NCBI GenBank assembly: GCA_026419785.1
Contig: JAODTK010005633.1
Coordinates: 385,501 to 449,500 of the forward strand
DNA length: 64,000 nucleotides
Direction: 5' to 3'
DNA from: Sclerodactyla briareus
Lineage: Eukaryota; Echinodermata; Holothuroidea; Dendrochirotida; Sclerodactylidae
Position 1 is the stretch's first letter. The number at the start of each line of letters is the position of its first letter. Positions 45,840 through 58,625 of this stretch are shown in pieces. The notes under the pieces are model-generated. The model saw only the letters and a list, made by a program, of their open reading frames with translations, was not told where the DNA came from and made no database searches. Both the position numbers and the translations under genes were made by a program.

Positions 45840-47730
45840 GTTTGTAGTTAGTGACAGCTGCCCGCAATAACACCATGTGCAAACCAGGCGTACCTCCTAA
45901 AGTTCTAGGCACTGCATTCCTAGGAAATACCAATTCGTAAGGCTAGCCTTGAGGATTTTTCAAACCTAACACATTGCGCCCCCAAACCTTCCCACTTAAC
46001 TTCTTTCCTCTCAGGCTCGCTAATCAATCGTGGTAAAATCTGACAACGACACTATTAACATGTAACAACAAGCCAATATAGACCGGAAAATCACAAAATG
46101 GGGAGGAAGGAAAGGACTTTACTTCTTGCGGTACCCGTTTTTCCATAGCACAAAAATGAAGCGTGAAGTGTGGAGAGACAAATCACCTATCCCCCAGCTC
46201 CAAATGAATTTTGGACAATGCATTTCATTGTAGACTTAAACCAGAGTTTTCGGAACCAGAATTTAAAGCATTCATTGCGGGTGGTCAATGACGAGTTATA
46301 TGGGTGATTAAATATATTACAAATAGTGTACGTTACGCAGGAAGGACATATCCGCTGTGTCTCGCTCTTCAACAAAACTACCCGTCTTTCTGGTTGGAGA
46401 AAAGTTGCCAATATGAAATAGGTGGCATGCATGTATGACTCGCCTTTATGACGAGCATCTTGTTATATTAAGTTGTGAAACAATAAGTGTGGCGAGAATT
46501 CCCTCCTGCTACTAACGACATTTGGAATTAATACGGTAACATGTTGTTAAGTGACATTAGTTATAATAGTTATAACTTGGACCATTTACCTACTGCATCC
46601 ATAATTTTAAAATCCCCACCGAAGTTTTGCCTCTCCTCCCCCAACTCTTCACAAGTGTGGCTAAAGGCCTGCCTCTTCACGCGATGTTTTTTTGTGTGGA
46701 GGGCATTCAGTTTGCTTGAATACAGAGAATATGTCGCTTGTAAGCTGGAGTGGGGCAATTTCTGCTGAAACAATTTGGTGTGAGAAGGATGCCTCACCCT
46801 AAAGGAATGCTCCTCTCACCTAATGATAGGGTTTCCATTCCGTAATACCATATTTTGTATGATAGTTAGGAAAGACAACTTCAATTGCTGTCATTTTTCC
46901 TAGATGTTTACGAGCACCCAATCGATTTTGGGGTTTTTCTCACATGGGAAGTAACTGTTACGCTGACGTTACATGTCAGCCGAAAAAAATTGAGTTATAA
47001 AAAAACAGAACTAAATCAGCTTGTTTGTGATTTTCTTACATGTAGCCTACTGTAAAGTAATTGAAAGACAAGCTACATTTTTTTACTGGGTGCGCCACAC
47101 TGGAAAATTTGTTCAGCCTCTAGGAATTACACACAAAGATTATAATAGGGTAGGTATATACTGTATAGGCTTCCAACTTGGCCCACTCCTCTCACGACGT
47201 GTCACGCCTAAAATATTCTGTGTACTTACACACCCTACATCCTGTTTCACAATGGCCAGTGATGTAACAAACATTTTTGGCCAGTAACACCATTATGCAA
47301 GTACAGCCGAGCTATTCATTTACTCACTTCATATTCTACTACACAATTACAATATTATAGTCCCCCTAAGTTGGCATAGATTGACAAATTAACGTTTGGT
47401 TGACCTAGGACTTCGGAAAATGAACCCGGCATTTTACTGAAGTGAGCTACAAAAGCCTAGTAATTTATAAATTTGTATACTTACAATTGGAAACAAGTTT
47501 CCTCAAAAATCATAGTCCCACTCGCATCGGTATTAAATACATGCATTGCAGCAACATGTTTTGTGGATTGTGAATAACAGCGACCTGTGTTTATTGTTAT
47601 GATGTAAGCCTATCCTAGGCCCTATGCCTAATGAATTTGTGCAGACTGGGCCCTAGGCCTGAACAGTACAGAGCATGACTCATGATGAAGTCGCGAGCCT
47701 AGGGGCATACCCACGTTGGGCATTATAAAA
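45840..47730. other. No recognised feature
   Basis: AT-rich sequence with short ORFs on both strands that lack splice context or recognisable motifs. Confidence 0.4.
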
Positions 47731-47734
47731 GGAG

Positions 47735-48127
47735 TAATATCTTGTTCTTATATAGCGTTTTCACGTCGAAGGACATGATCAAAGGCTTCACAGATATTAC
47801 CCTGATCATCAGTGACTTGTCACACCGTACTATAAAGCACGCACCTCTAGCTTGTTCTCCAGACGCCACTATTTCAGTACCGCCCCTTTTTCGGCTCCCC
47901 CGGAGGGACTTCCAATAGGGCGGCCAACCTCGGCGCTCCGCTACTCTTCACAAAAACAGGGGGTCACCCTCACAAGGTACCCATTTGAGGTGGGTGGCGG
48001 GCAAACAGTTTAGGAGACATGCCTTGTCCAACAGCACTGCGGAAAAGTCCTCGGGCTATCAATGGGCTCTACCTCGCATCAATGGTTTTGCATTCTGGAG
48101 CTCTACCGACTGAGTAATCCGCCTCCC
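47735..48127 (-). mobile_element. SINE-like repeat, tRNA-related head
   Basis: On the minus strand it starts GGCGGATTACTCAGTCGGTAG, a clear A-box region. The B-box position is decayed. It runs about 390 bp to CGCTATATAAGAACAAGATA. The same terminal motif recurs alone at 5837-5905. Confidence 0.6.
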
Positions 48128-49065
48128 TATGTAGCCGTAAGAACCTTAATTTACCCTAATAGTACTATGATAGTACGAAGCTACTTGTCGGTTACGTTAA
48201 CCTTAAAGACATACCGATAGTATTTACCGCTTCATAACTTCTAAACATTGAAATGAACGCCTTCGTCTGACAGAGAAATTACTCATGCCTGCTATCACAC
48301 TGCATGTACGTGTAACGCGAACGACTGTAGCAACTGGCCGGCGTCTGGTTGGTCTGTTACATAGTTTGTATTGTTTCCAGGAAACGACTCTGAGCAAGTC
48401 GAATTTGTTGTTGTTTTACGTTGGGTATGAGACCTCGGTCTTGGGTTTCGGTGCGGTGCATGAACTTACTAAAATCCTTCTAATCTTTCTTTTTCGCCCG
48501 AAATAACGCTCTTCCCTCATAATTTCAACGTTACATGGTCCTTTGAACGTATTAGAAGGTATTCCACGCCTTTAAACGCAAGAGGGCGGCGCAACATAGT
48601 GAAATCGACGTTTCAAATCATTACTCCAAAAAACACTTATGAAACCTATTGAGGCGTTCCACCAAGCTTTCTCGTGTGTTGTGCACCTTACGGTTGATTT
48701 CCGGTAACTGCCGTCCCCCCCCCCCAGCCTCTAGACACACACTTTTTTAGATCCTCCAATGGCCTAGAAACTGGAGCGAGATGTGTTGACAGATAATGGC
48801 CTCTGGAATGGTCTAACACTGTTGTTGTGAACTAGGCTCACTGTAGGTAGCTTATTTTGAGCTGCTGGTAGATAAGATAACATTCTCTCTGCTACCTGCT
48901 GCCTGCTCTGCAGAGATATGGAGTAATGTAAACAAGCCTCTCTCACAAAGAGCTCGAGGGAATGGCTGTGGGGATGACTAATTGGGGTAATTAATTGTAT
49001 TTAGTCAAATCTAATCACACTATGCAGACAAAAATGTAAATCAGCCTAGCCATGCATGCTTCATC

Positions 49066-49180
49066 GAGTGGTTGGCACAGTTGGTAAGCGTCAGCCTTCC
49101 ACCCGGTAGACCGAGGTTCGATTCCTGGTCGGGTCATACCAAAGACTTCAATAAATGAATGAAATGAAATGAATGAGTAA
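49066..49180 (+). mobile_element. tRNA-derived SINE
   Basis: A-box TGGCACAGTTGGTAAGCG (from 49072) and a perfect B-box GGTTCGATTCC (49115-49125) have tRNA spacing. GGTCGGGTCATACC and an AATGAATGAAATG tail follow. A functional tRNA is unlikely: the 5' and 3' strands do not form a clear acceptor stem and an A-rich tail follows. Confidence 0.75.
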
Positions 49181-49574
49181 CAGCACCGGTCATTAGGCCT
49201 AAGACAGATCTAGCTGCCCCAGTCATAGAATTACGTGCAATGCAGCTGTTAGTAGGTATTTGTAAATTCCGAGTTTCCCTCATTCTTAACGGCATGCACA
49301 TGCAGAGGACTCATTAACTACTGGCAAAGGGCCTTCAAACTTCATTCCAAACATATTCGCTAGCCTACAATCTTTGCAAATCACGGCAAGATACTGTTTA
49401 CTATCAATAGACAGATCCGACTGGTACTAACAACGGTGGTTGGATGTACGTGTCGTAGATTTCATTAATCTATTGCTAGGATTAGTAAAAAATGGAAGTA
49501 ATGTTTAACCTTACGCATACCCATGCACCGTAAGCTTTTTTTGTCATAAAAAACACCCTGTTTCCATAGTTCCA

Positions 49575-49606
49575 GGTGTGTGTGTGTGTGTGTGTGTGTG
49601 CGTGCT
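49575..49606. repeat. (GT)n microsatellite
   Basis: About 13 GT units followed by GTGCGTGCTGTGTGG. Confidence 0.95.
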
Positions 49607-51689
49607 GTGTGGAGTGTGCTTGGTGGTATGTATATGTGTATGCAGTAATTGTCACCATATGAGATTAACATTATGGAGCAGCTTTAGAGTACTTATCTGT
49701 TCGATGAGCAGCCAGTATAATTATGTTCATGGACATTTTTTATTATTTTGTAGGAATTTTAGGAATACCGACATGAACCCACTCCAGGGGATTGAGTTAG
49801 ATGAATAAATTTGGGGTTATCCTCTACAGTGAAGCCACATCTGATGGGAGCATGCGGATGAGTAGACCACTTACTTGACCCGTTCAGGTTGTGACCGTAA
49901 GATGAGCGGAATTTCGAGACGATGGCTGTTTTGTAATCGATTTTTCGATATTGCGGCTATGGGTCCCTGACGAGATTCAAGTGACGGGTCCTATTACGTA
50001 GAGCATAGCCGACGTGTAACGATACATGTAGTTGTAACGATGTAATTCCAGTAATCCTTAGAATATACACTTCGAGTGTACGGCTAGTGGTTGTCGCAGC
50101 AACAGACTCCGTTTATTAGTAAATATTACAATTTTGTGCCAAGCACTGATATACCGTACAGCGGGGTTACGGAAGTTTACGTCATCTAGATAGATCAGAT
50201 GAGATCCATGTAAAAAGTATTATTATTGCCGTGTATCTATTAACAATTTGTTGCCACAACACAAGTAGTGGACAGGTTTTCGGATAACTCACTAATGTGA
50301 AGACTACGGAACGCCATATGTTAAAAAATAATGGGATCGATAGTTCAAAAACGGATCCAGAGGATCCGAACGGATATCGGGGTATTCAAACGGGGGATAT
50401 CAAAGTTTCTAAACATATATCGAGGGATTCAAACGGAAAACAAAGTACCCAAAATAATACTAGAGTATCCGGCATGCCAATGACATGTTGAGACGGATTT
50501 GAGACGGAAACTGACGTCATGGGTTACAAACCAAACTAGAGAGGAGATCGACCAAAACTTAAGATGTTCGCTTTCAGACCATAATAGTCCTTAAAGTGTC
50601 GGAATTATTAATTAACGAGCTATACCGGTGTTTACACATCAACCTATCCATTCGCCGACCAAAATAATTTCAACGCAGATAATTTGAATTTCCGCATTCC
50701 ATTTCTTCATTGATTTTACCCGTATCATGGAGAATAGCCTACACGAATAAAACAGAGGACGTTTTGTCCGTGAAGAGTGCTACTAATTAATGTCCAGTAC
50801 TGCCCGACTGACGAAAGAATGCCTGGCAGTCTGAATGGTACTACCCGACAAACAGAACGGTGACCGGGTTCCCGGAGGAACCTGCGTGAAAAAGCCAATG
50901 TCGGGCATACCGACGGAATTAGTCGAGTCGGAAGATAGGGTCCCTATGCGCCCAAAAAATATACTTTTTAATTCACGTTTTTGTAATCCTCGAGGTGCCT
51001 GTTTGTGCCATGTTCCAAAAAGGATTTCGTGTCCCATGGGGGTCGTTTGGCGCCATTTTGTCAGCCATTTTGGATTCCCAATGAAACTCAGTTTTCAACT
51101 GAACTTTTGAAATGACGTCTCATTGAGACGAATGATCACATATATATGCTTGATATGCATCACGGAATGGAATAGCACGAGGAGAAATATGACAACATAT
51201 GCGATACCAACACTCATCCTCGAAAAGAGTTGCGTCTAGTGTACGTATACCAACATATGAAAATATTACAACTCATGTCAGTTCTTCAGATGAACCTTGA
51301 CGTGACTCAATATACTGTGTTATATAGTGTCTACACGATGGAATTATGATGAACAGGCTACTTGTTTTAGTCGCCTCTTACATGCGGTAGGGATATGACC
51401 AATTCGAACAATCCCGATTCGTACCCGGGAATAAGTTGTGCTAGGAAGTCTCGTCACTGGGCACATGCTTCTTTCATGGTTGCAATTTTGTCAGTCATCC
51501 GAGTCGTATTCACGAAATCCTATTGATAACATTCTGGAGATGAAATATTCGGCAGTGGTTAACTAGTGGTTAACCAGTGCGCGTCCATTCGTGCGTCCTG
51601 TGCAGTAAGAATTCACATGATCTAACGTAAATCATCGACTTGCCATTGAAAGCGAGCATACCGAAATGACATAACGGGCCTCACGCCAT

Positions 51690-51868
51690 ATGATCCTGGC
51701 CAGGGATGGGAGAAAACAGAAGAGGGTCTGCTGGAACCAGCGTGGTCATGTGGCCCTATCTTACCCCAACCCTCGTTGACCTGCTGGACGAAACTGCCCA
51801 AGACATGGAGAATGCCGACGAAGATATCGAAAAGGAAGAGGTATACCACGATGACGACGTGTAGGACG
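51690..51868 (+). pseudogene. Coding-like fragment, function unknown
   Basis: The plus strand reads GWEKTEEGLLEP then, after a frame change near 51759, LVDLLDETAQDMENADEDIEK followed by acidic residues and a stop. The composition resembles the acidic C terminus of a protein or transposon ORF. No homology is certain. Confidence 0.3.
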
Positions 51869-52394
51869 TGACTGTCGTGTTCCATAAAAACACATAAGTT
51901 GAAATCAGTCTTAAGGATTTGTCAATCAGACGTTTGCTCTTTCTTTCAAGTATATATCTTTGTTCAACATTTTTCAGAAGAGCATTTTAGGATTTGAGAT
52001 GTCCCTTCGTCGATCAAAGATGGTTAAGTAACGGCGTTCCTGCTATAATCTCACAGTCAGTTCTCACTCTGGGAAAACGCCGCTTGTGAATCTGACACAT
52101 CAAAGTGCATATGCATATATATACATATGTATGTATAAGATCTATTGATGCGTTCCCTGTGAAATTGTTCTTATTATGGAATGGTGTGAAATATATATTC
52201 GTATCCCTTTCCTTGATTTCAGGGTATGATTTTATTCCGTTATTCTCATTTAGAACCCCGAATCGTCTTTAAATCAACGAAATACTCTCTTTAATGATAC
52301 CTCCATGTCAAAACTAGTAGGGTTTGTATGTTTATTTGTCCAATACATTGTCAAATTCAAAGTTGTATCGATTAATGATTTCTCGCAAATCCAG

Positions 52395-52490
52395 ATGGCA
52401 GCCGAAATAGCGCCATATTACCCACATGGGACACGAAATCGCTTTGGGGACAGCATTTTTCTAACAAGACACTTTGTGGATTACGAAAAT
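52395..52490 (+). CDS. Candidate exon of an unknown plus-strand gene
   Basis: It is bounded by CAAATCCAG and GTAAGTTT. The 96 bp form 32 open codons starting with ATG (MAAEIAPYYPHGTRNRFGDS...). The strong donor and clean frame suggest a real exon, but no partner exons were found. Confidence 0.35.
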
Positions 52491-52825
52491 GTAAGTTTAT
52501 AAAAAAAAAAATATATACCTTTTGGGTGCATGGGGACCCTATCTTCCGACTAGGCTAAATGGGGGCATACACAGGTTGTGAAAAGTCGAATCCATTTCAA
52601 TGTACACGGGAGAGGGTGTACCATGTGAATGGGGAGGAAGAATATGATCTATTTCAAACCTCGGAGGGTGACTGTACGATCTTTATGAGGATCGTTCAAT
52701 CAACATGCGGGCCTAAATATATAAGAAGGCCTGAATAGATTCAAATGCATGAACAAGAAGCATTTTGAAAATTGATAAACTACATCAGACAAAGAATCTA
52801 GAATACAACCACGTGGCACTGCTAC

Positions 52826-53220
52826 TGTACAATTGATAGCCAACACTAACTTAGTTTCATTGCCAACTTATAATCGAAGTACGAAAATAGTGGCATTGCC
52901 AATATACGATGGATAACGAATATAAACAATAGCATTGCCAACATACAATATTTAAAAAAAGATACAAAGCATAGTGGCATTTCCAATTAACAATTAATAA
53001 GGAATATCAACATAGCTGCATCGCCAGCATCAGCCAGTCGATAACAAATACAAACAAAGAGACATTGCCAATATAGAACCGAGTAGGAATACACCAATGG
53101 TAGCATTGCCAACATACAATGGTAACGAATACAAATATAGTGGCATCGTCAACATAAAATCGATAACAAATACGAACCTAGTCGCTTTGCCAACCTACAA
53201 TCGATAACGAATACAATCAC
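52826..53220. repeat. Minisatellite, ~45-50-bp unit, ~9 copies
   Basis: Degenerate units of the form GATAACGAATACAAACATAGTGGCATTGCCAACATACAAT. The array is interrupted by single-base changes and short indels. Confidence 0.88.
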
Positions 53221-53224
53221 TTCC

Positions 53225-54265
53225 AGGAATACTTGCTAATCCTGCTACACTGATTACTAGAAACAACCTCTAATGTGCAACGACGACATACCTTCGCATT
53301 TTATTTTAGCATGGCAACAGAATTATGTGAAATAGAACTCTGTCTATATCTATGATCGTCACGCATTCTATTCAAGACGTTGAAATGATACACGAGTAAT
53401 TATCGCGACTAACCTTCAAGGCCAAGAATATTTGGTCTTGCTCACTCCGGTTCTTGCGATGATCCATGAGCAAAATCTGGCTTTAATAGTTCTATGGCAT
53501 CAGGACAGATGGCTCGAGGTGGCGTTTCAAATCTGTCTGTATCTCCTCCCCTTTCTCCATGTTTCGCTTTCCAATTGAGCAATTCACATCTGTCACTAAC
53601 CCTAAGGGTTTGTGCGTCTTGAGGACGTTGAAATTCGTCGACTCCGTTAGCTTTCAGTATATCCCTTGTCCTCCTACCTTGGCCAATTCTACGATTCCCC
53701 GGTTTAGGTTGGGATCAGAAGTTTCCACCTTCCACCCATCCCGTGTTCATACGCTTTCTGTTGATTTTTCCCATTGTATTCCAGTTGGTGATCGTCGATT
53801 TGTTCCGAATGAACCGACATTCGCTGGTGGGAATTAGAGGACCGTCAGATGGAGTCAGATGGTGGTCCAAATTTCCAGTGAAGTTTTATACGATAAACGT
53901 ATAAATGGAGAATACCTATGTAAGTACGAGAAGTGATTCACAATGATGCTAACGAGACAAGCTGAATTGATCATTCCAGAACACGAGGTGCAAGCGTACC
54001 TGGGCCAGCTGTGTTAGTCTGGTACATCCTCATGAATGGTGACATAGAGAGCAACATCAAATTCACCCACTATTATTGCACACTAGTCTTGCACCTGCTG
54101 CCATTTTCAAACTTTTCAGGACGATTATATATAGAACTCATTCAGCTCAATGGCAGTGTCGACAGTTTGGTAAAAAACCAGATTTAGCGGTATCGCACGC
54201 GAGTCGCACCCCCTCACAGAATCGTGTCATGTTGTTTCCAGTGAGCGACCCTCTAACATGTTCTT
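53225..54265. other. No recognised gene
   Basis: A 92-codon ORF at 53559-53837 lacks splice context and known motifs. The last part may be 5' remains of the L2-like element that follows. Confidence 0.35.
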
Positions 54266-54269
54266 GTTC

Positions 54270-55060
54270 ACTAACCCAACTCCAGTTGAAAGTAGGCGAT
54301 ACTGTTATGACCCCGTCTGCCACTATGAAGTGATTTGGGATAATCACCTCACTCACAACGAGTGACTATGTTATTTCTCTTTGCAAGAGCGTAATTTTCA
54401 TCTTCGGAATCTGCGCAGAATCCGCCGTTTCGTTGATCGGTCTACCTCTGCTCATATTGTTAGTAAACTGATACTTTCTAGACTATATTATTGTAATTCT
54501 CTAATTGTAGGAATATCACAATTTGATATCCAACGCTTGCAGTCGTAGCATGATCGCACGTCACGGTTGTCAAGCTCCACTTCTACGCGAAGTCCAACAA
54601 CGGATTCATTTAAAAGATTTCATTACATGTTTTTATAGCTTGTACCGTTACCCCTAGTGTATCCACGATAAAACTATCGGCAAGTGTAATCCAGGGTGCC
54701 TGAGTTCGAGGTCAAGCAATGATAACACCCGACCAGTTATTGAGTACCAAACCACCGGGGGTGACAATATTTTCGCTGTTGCCGGTCCTCGTCTTAGGCA
54801 TGCTTAGCCTTCTCATATTCTGCTGCCCCCAATGTGCGATGTTTCAAGGAGCCTTTGAACGGACACACATGTTTCCGAATGGGTAGTTGACTTTTATTTG
54901 TTTTAAGGTTTTACGTTTTGACTACATTCGTTTGTGTATTCGTCTTATATATTTCTCTAGCTGATTCCCCATTATTGTGTTTCGTCAAATTTCATTTTGT
55001 TTTGGAAAGTGTTTTATAAGACCTGTCCAAATAATAAATGAAAAGATAAATAACATTTAA
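54270..55060 (+). mobile_element. L2-like LINE 3' fragment
   Basis: Plus-strand frames give LQLKVGDTVMTPSATMK (54282-), FHLRNLRRIRRFVDRSTSAH (54397-) and LILSRLYYCNSLIVG...IQRLQS (54463-). This is the C-terminal reverse-transcriptase region of L2-type LINEs (FHLRNIxRIR...SRLDYCNSLLxGI...IxxLQ). A later fragment near 54838 reads RCFKEPLNGHTC. It ends with an A-rich AATAAATGAAAAGATAAAT tail. Several frameshifts are present. Confidence 0.7.
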
Positions 55061-55161
55061 TAGCGTTATAAACTACGCGAATACATATGCCCGTATAGAT
55101 GTTTTTGTGACGCAGGAATACCTCTGATCGCTTCTTTCTGATTGGCTGTTAAATGGAATCA

Positions 55162-55331
55162 ATAGTGTGTGTTCTTTGTTAGATATTAAAATCGAGATTA
55201 GGGTCAGCGTTATCCCATAGTGTGTGTTTCTTTGATAGATATTAAAATCGAAATTAAGGTCAGCGTTATCCAATAGTGTGTGTTCTTTGTTAGATATTAA
55301 AATCGAGATTAGGGTCAGCGTTATCCAATAG
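55162..55331. repeat. Tandem repeat, ~57-bp unit x3
   Basis: Three copies of ATAGTGTGTGTTCTTTGTTAG...GGTCAGCGTTATCC. The 171-codon minus-strand ORF across them is a repeat by-product. Confidence 0.92.
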
Positions 55332-55407
55332 GAGAAATACTTGTTCAGAGGTGCGCTCCTGTTCTTCTGATTTCTCACTAAATTGAAAGTGCTAGTGCTC
55401 TCTATGA

Positions 55408-55673
55408 AAGTTGAGTTTAGTGAAAAAAGTTGGGTCAGGACGGACAAAATCCTCTTGGAAGACCCTGAAATCACAGCACTGATCTTAAAAGATACAATAA
55501 TCTGATGCCCTAAAGAATTGCTCCCCCAATTCTTGGAAAAAAACGTCAAGACTGTCCTTGAATGCATTCGTACTCTCAGACAGAACAACCCTCAGGAGGA
55601 CTATGCACTAATCAATAACTTTTCCGCGAAGAAGAAATATTACGAATGTCCATCTACGCGTTTGTCACGAAGC
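55408..55673 (+). pseudogene. Coding-like fragment, function unknown
   Basis: One plus frame reads EKSWVRTDKILLEDPEITAL, a TGA at about 55503, then ELLPQFLEKNVKTVLECIRT and QEDYALINNFSAKKKYYECP. Codon texture is protein-like on both sides of the stop. It is probably part of an old mobile-element or host ORF. No family was recognised. Confidence 0.4.
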
Positions 55674-55769
55674 CTGAGGCAATTACCCGCTGTAGGTGGT
55701 AAACATTGGAAAACTCGTAGGAATAGTGGAAAAAACTGCATCTAATTATATCCCACTTTGGGGATGTTA

Positions 55770-56560
55770 TGGTTTTGGCATCGTCGTCTCCGCCGCCGCC
55801 GTAGCGTCCGCCAGAAGATTTTCTTGCTAACAACATAACTTTCTAATGCAGATGTCTGATTGACCCGAAACTTGGATAATTCGTATGTTGGCGTCGGCAA
55901 CACCCTTCTGCCTTGTTAGATATCCAGAGAACTTTTCACACATAATCGACTACTGAAAATCTCGAATGGGTCAGAAGTGGGCGTCGTCTGACCGCTCTGA
56001 CGGCGGTATTCTGTTATTTTTTCCACGTTTTGAAGTTTGGCGATCATTTAAAGACCAAAAAAAATTCTCCGCAGATTTGGCATTGTTTTTCTTTTTAAGC
56101 CTTTGCACCAATAATCGCCATAAGGAACTTTGATGGGTGAACCAGTTGGCGCCGCCCGACCGCTCTGACGGCGGTCATTTTGGATTTATTTTGGCGTAAT
56201 TAACTGAGTTTTTTGCTTATTTGCACTTTTTGGAAGCCTATAATCATTTTGAGACCAAACTTTGTTTTCGCACACCCGGCGACCATGTTTAATTTGGCAC
56301 ACTTGATCGTCTAATGGGAATCTCTAATGGGTCAAATAGCAGCGCCCAACCAACGGCTATTCAATTTTTGACAGAACTGATTTTAACTGCAGATTTGCAT
56401 ATTCCGGAGCATGGTGTGTGCATTGGAACCAACCTCCCACTTCCCTGATGCCCATAAATCCCCTTCTGATAAAACACAAGGTACAATGTCACCCTATGAT
56501 TTATCGAAAGTGGGGATATACACGTTGGCGTTTACCCGCCAGGCGATGTCTGGTTCATGA
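55770..56560 (+). repeat. Dispersed repeat family B, copy 3 (expanded)
   Basis: The head CGCCGCCGCCGTAGCGTCCG and tail GGCGTTTACCCGCCAGGCG match copies at 37930 and 43400. Inside, a ~165-bp module with CTAATGGG...GACCGCTCTGACGGCGGT is repeated about three times. It abuts the CR1-like element. Confidence 0.7.
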
Positions 56561-58345
56561 AGAAATGAAAAACCTGAATCAAATCACCTCTGACTTCTGT
56601 CCTCAGCTCCATCGAGGGAGTTTGACCGAGACCCTTCATTTTTCCTCGTAAGGTAAATCAGGCAGTGAATTATGTCTAGCAGCCCTCGCTGAACGGTTTC
56701 ATTAACCTGCTCATTTTTCGAGAAGTGAGGTACTCGTACATGGGCAACTAATACAGCTTGGTATTGTAAAAAAAAACATTCTGGAATGCATCGAATCTTC
56801 AATATCGTCGATATACGGCAGAAGAAGTAATGGCCCAAGAATGGATCCTTGGGAAACACCACAGTTGACCCTTTTGCCAAGGATACGATCGCTATTGATG
56901 ACACGTGCCTCTCCGTTTGTTTCCTTTACGAGCCCTACGAAGCCACTGTGAGGCTATTTCCCTTGATGCTAAATCTTTTCAATATGAGGAAGAGACGTTC
57001 AGGTGGAACCTTGTTGAAAAAGCTTTTGGAAGTCTCAGAAAAATTAAATCAACAACACTGCCTTTGTCAACTGCACTAGTAACATCTTCCATAAATTCTG
57101 AGGGATTGGTAGAACACGAACAACTTTTTCCTAAAACCATGCTGAGACTCCCTAGCTAGACTATATTCGTAAAAAAATGACCATATGATCCAGAATACTG
57201 GATTTCCAAACACCTGCCGACAAACTGGTAAGCCTCACTGGCCTTTAATTACAAGGAAGAGACCGTGCCTTTCTTGAAAATTTGAGAAACTTTGCGCCAC
57301 TCTAATCAACTGGAACAACACCTTCTTGCGAGGCTTCATTGGAATAATAGCCAATGGGACAGAAAACTGGTCGGCAAAAAAATTCAATAATAAACTCGTC
57401 CCGACCAGGTTCAATAATAAACTCGTCACCAACCACGGGCCCGCTGAAATTATCCAAGTTCACCCGAGTGAACACCAACGAAAAATAGTTATTAGGCACG
57501 CTAGCCATCTCCTGTCTATCGCAGGTTGCATTACCCGAATCAGAAACTAACAATGGACCAATGCTGTTCTTGACTTTCTGCTTCCCCCTTGCATAAGAGA
57601 AAAACGCACGAGGATTATATTTTACATTAGAGGCAATCTGCCTCTCAAAATCGAGCTCAGCCCCAGAAACTAAACGATGGATGGACTTTGAACCCATCTA
57701 AATTAAACAAGGAACCATGCAGTAAAACGATAAAGTCGCCAAAAATGTCTCTCACGTTAATGGCCAGAAAAACCTCCTTTTTCATCCAACAAGGCCTTGT
57801 GTTCTCAGTGCGACGTTTTTTCCGAGAACGTAAACTTCCATTATCTCGTTAAATTGTCAATGAAGCCCTTCCATGAGTCAAAAGCATTCAAGCTTTCTAA
57901 CAATTCAGGCCAATTCACATTGCTTAGAAACCAAGAAATGCCATCCAAATCGGCCTCATGAGTACACGGGATCGAGCTCAACGCTCTGTGGAATATTGAC
58001 AGAACAAGACCATCGAGATATAATATCGTGATCACTTGCACCATGCTTACTTAAACTCTCTACATTATACACGGAACCTGATCACTACTCAGAATAAATC
58101 TAAAAATGTTGTTTTTGGTAGGAAATCAAACATGCTGCGAAGGGAAACAAGAGTGGGTGACAATAAAAAAAAAAGGCAGATCCTTGACTACCCTATACAA
58201 CCAGACCAACCAAATATCTGGAGATTGGTAAGTTACCCATATTAATTGTACTCATGCCAGAAACCTTCGAAAAGAAGCGAATTATTGCTTTTAGCTTTGC
58301 TGTGAGAACGATATACAACACCAAATATTAAGACATTACCAACTA
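56545..58345 (-). mobile_element. CR1-like non-LTR retrotransposon, decayed
   Basis: Minus-strand frames give, from 5': FGVVYRSHS (~58320, endonuclease domain), GASDHDIIS (~58030), HEADLDGISWFL...NWPELLESL and DSWKGFIDNLTR (57960-57845), FERQIASNVKYNPRAFFSYA (57640-) with KQKVKNSIGPL, NYFSLVFTR, then RSLPCN.RPVRLTSL, SAWF, LTKAVL and SQGSILGPLLLLPYIDD (~56850). A C-terminal piece RGDLIQVFHFF (~56590) follows. This order matches CR1 endonuclease plus reverse transcriptase. The FADD/YADD region appears deleted. Many frameshifts and stops; not active. Confidence 0.82.
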
Positions 58346-58399
58346 ATAAAAAATAATCGTAATTGGAAGCGAGCAAGCTGAACGGAGCAAAGAGATGAA

Positions 58400-58620
58400 A
58401 AGAAAAACAAACAAGACGAGAGGAACATTCATTCTTGCGCGTTATTTGCTAAATGTTGGCAAAATAGGCATTATGGGTTACGGAATCTGATACGGTCGTC
58501 ATACTCAAGTGAACAAGAAATGGAATCTATAGGCCAAGGCTTTCCTAAAACTGTACATAGAGAACCACCTAAGCATGTTAATCCAGAACTCCTATCACTC
58601 ATAATAATTATCGATTTGAT
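58400..58620. other. No recognised feature
   Basis: AT-rich sequence upstream of the CR1-like element on its strand. No convincing continuation of its endonuclease domain was found. Confidence 0.35.
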
Positions 58621-58625
58621 TCATG

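Noticed and set aside
49066..49138. Functional tRNA gene
   Set aside because: A and B boxes are good but the acceptor stem does not pair convincingly and a SINE-type tail follows.
52826..53220. CRISPR-like array
   Set aside because: Units and intervals both vary gradually as in a minisatellite, and the genome is eukaryotic.
55073..55588. 171-codon minus-strand ORF, among the longest in the window
   Set aside because: About a third of it is a 57-bp tandem repeat that happens to lack stops, and the opposite strand carries the more protein-like frame.
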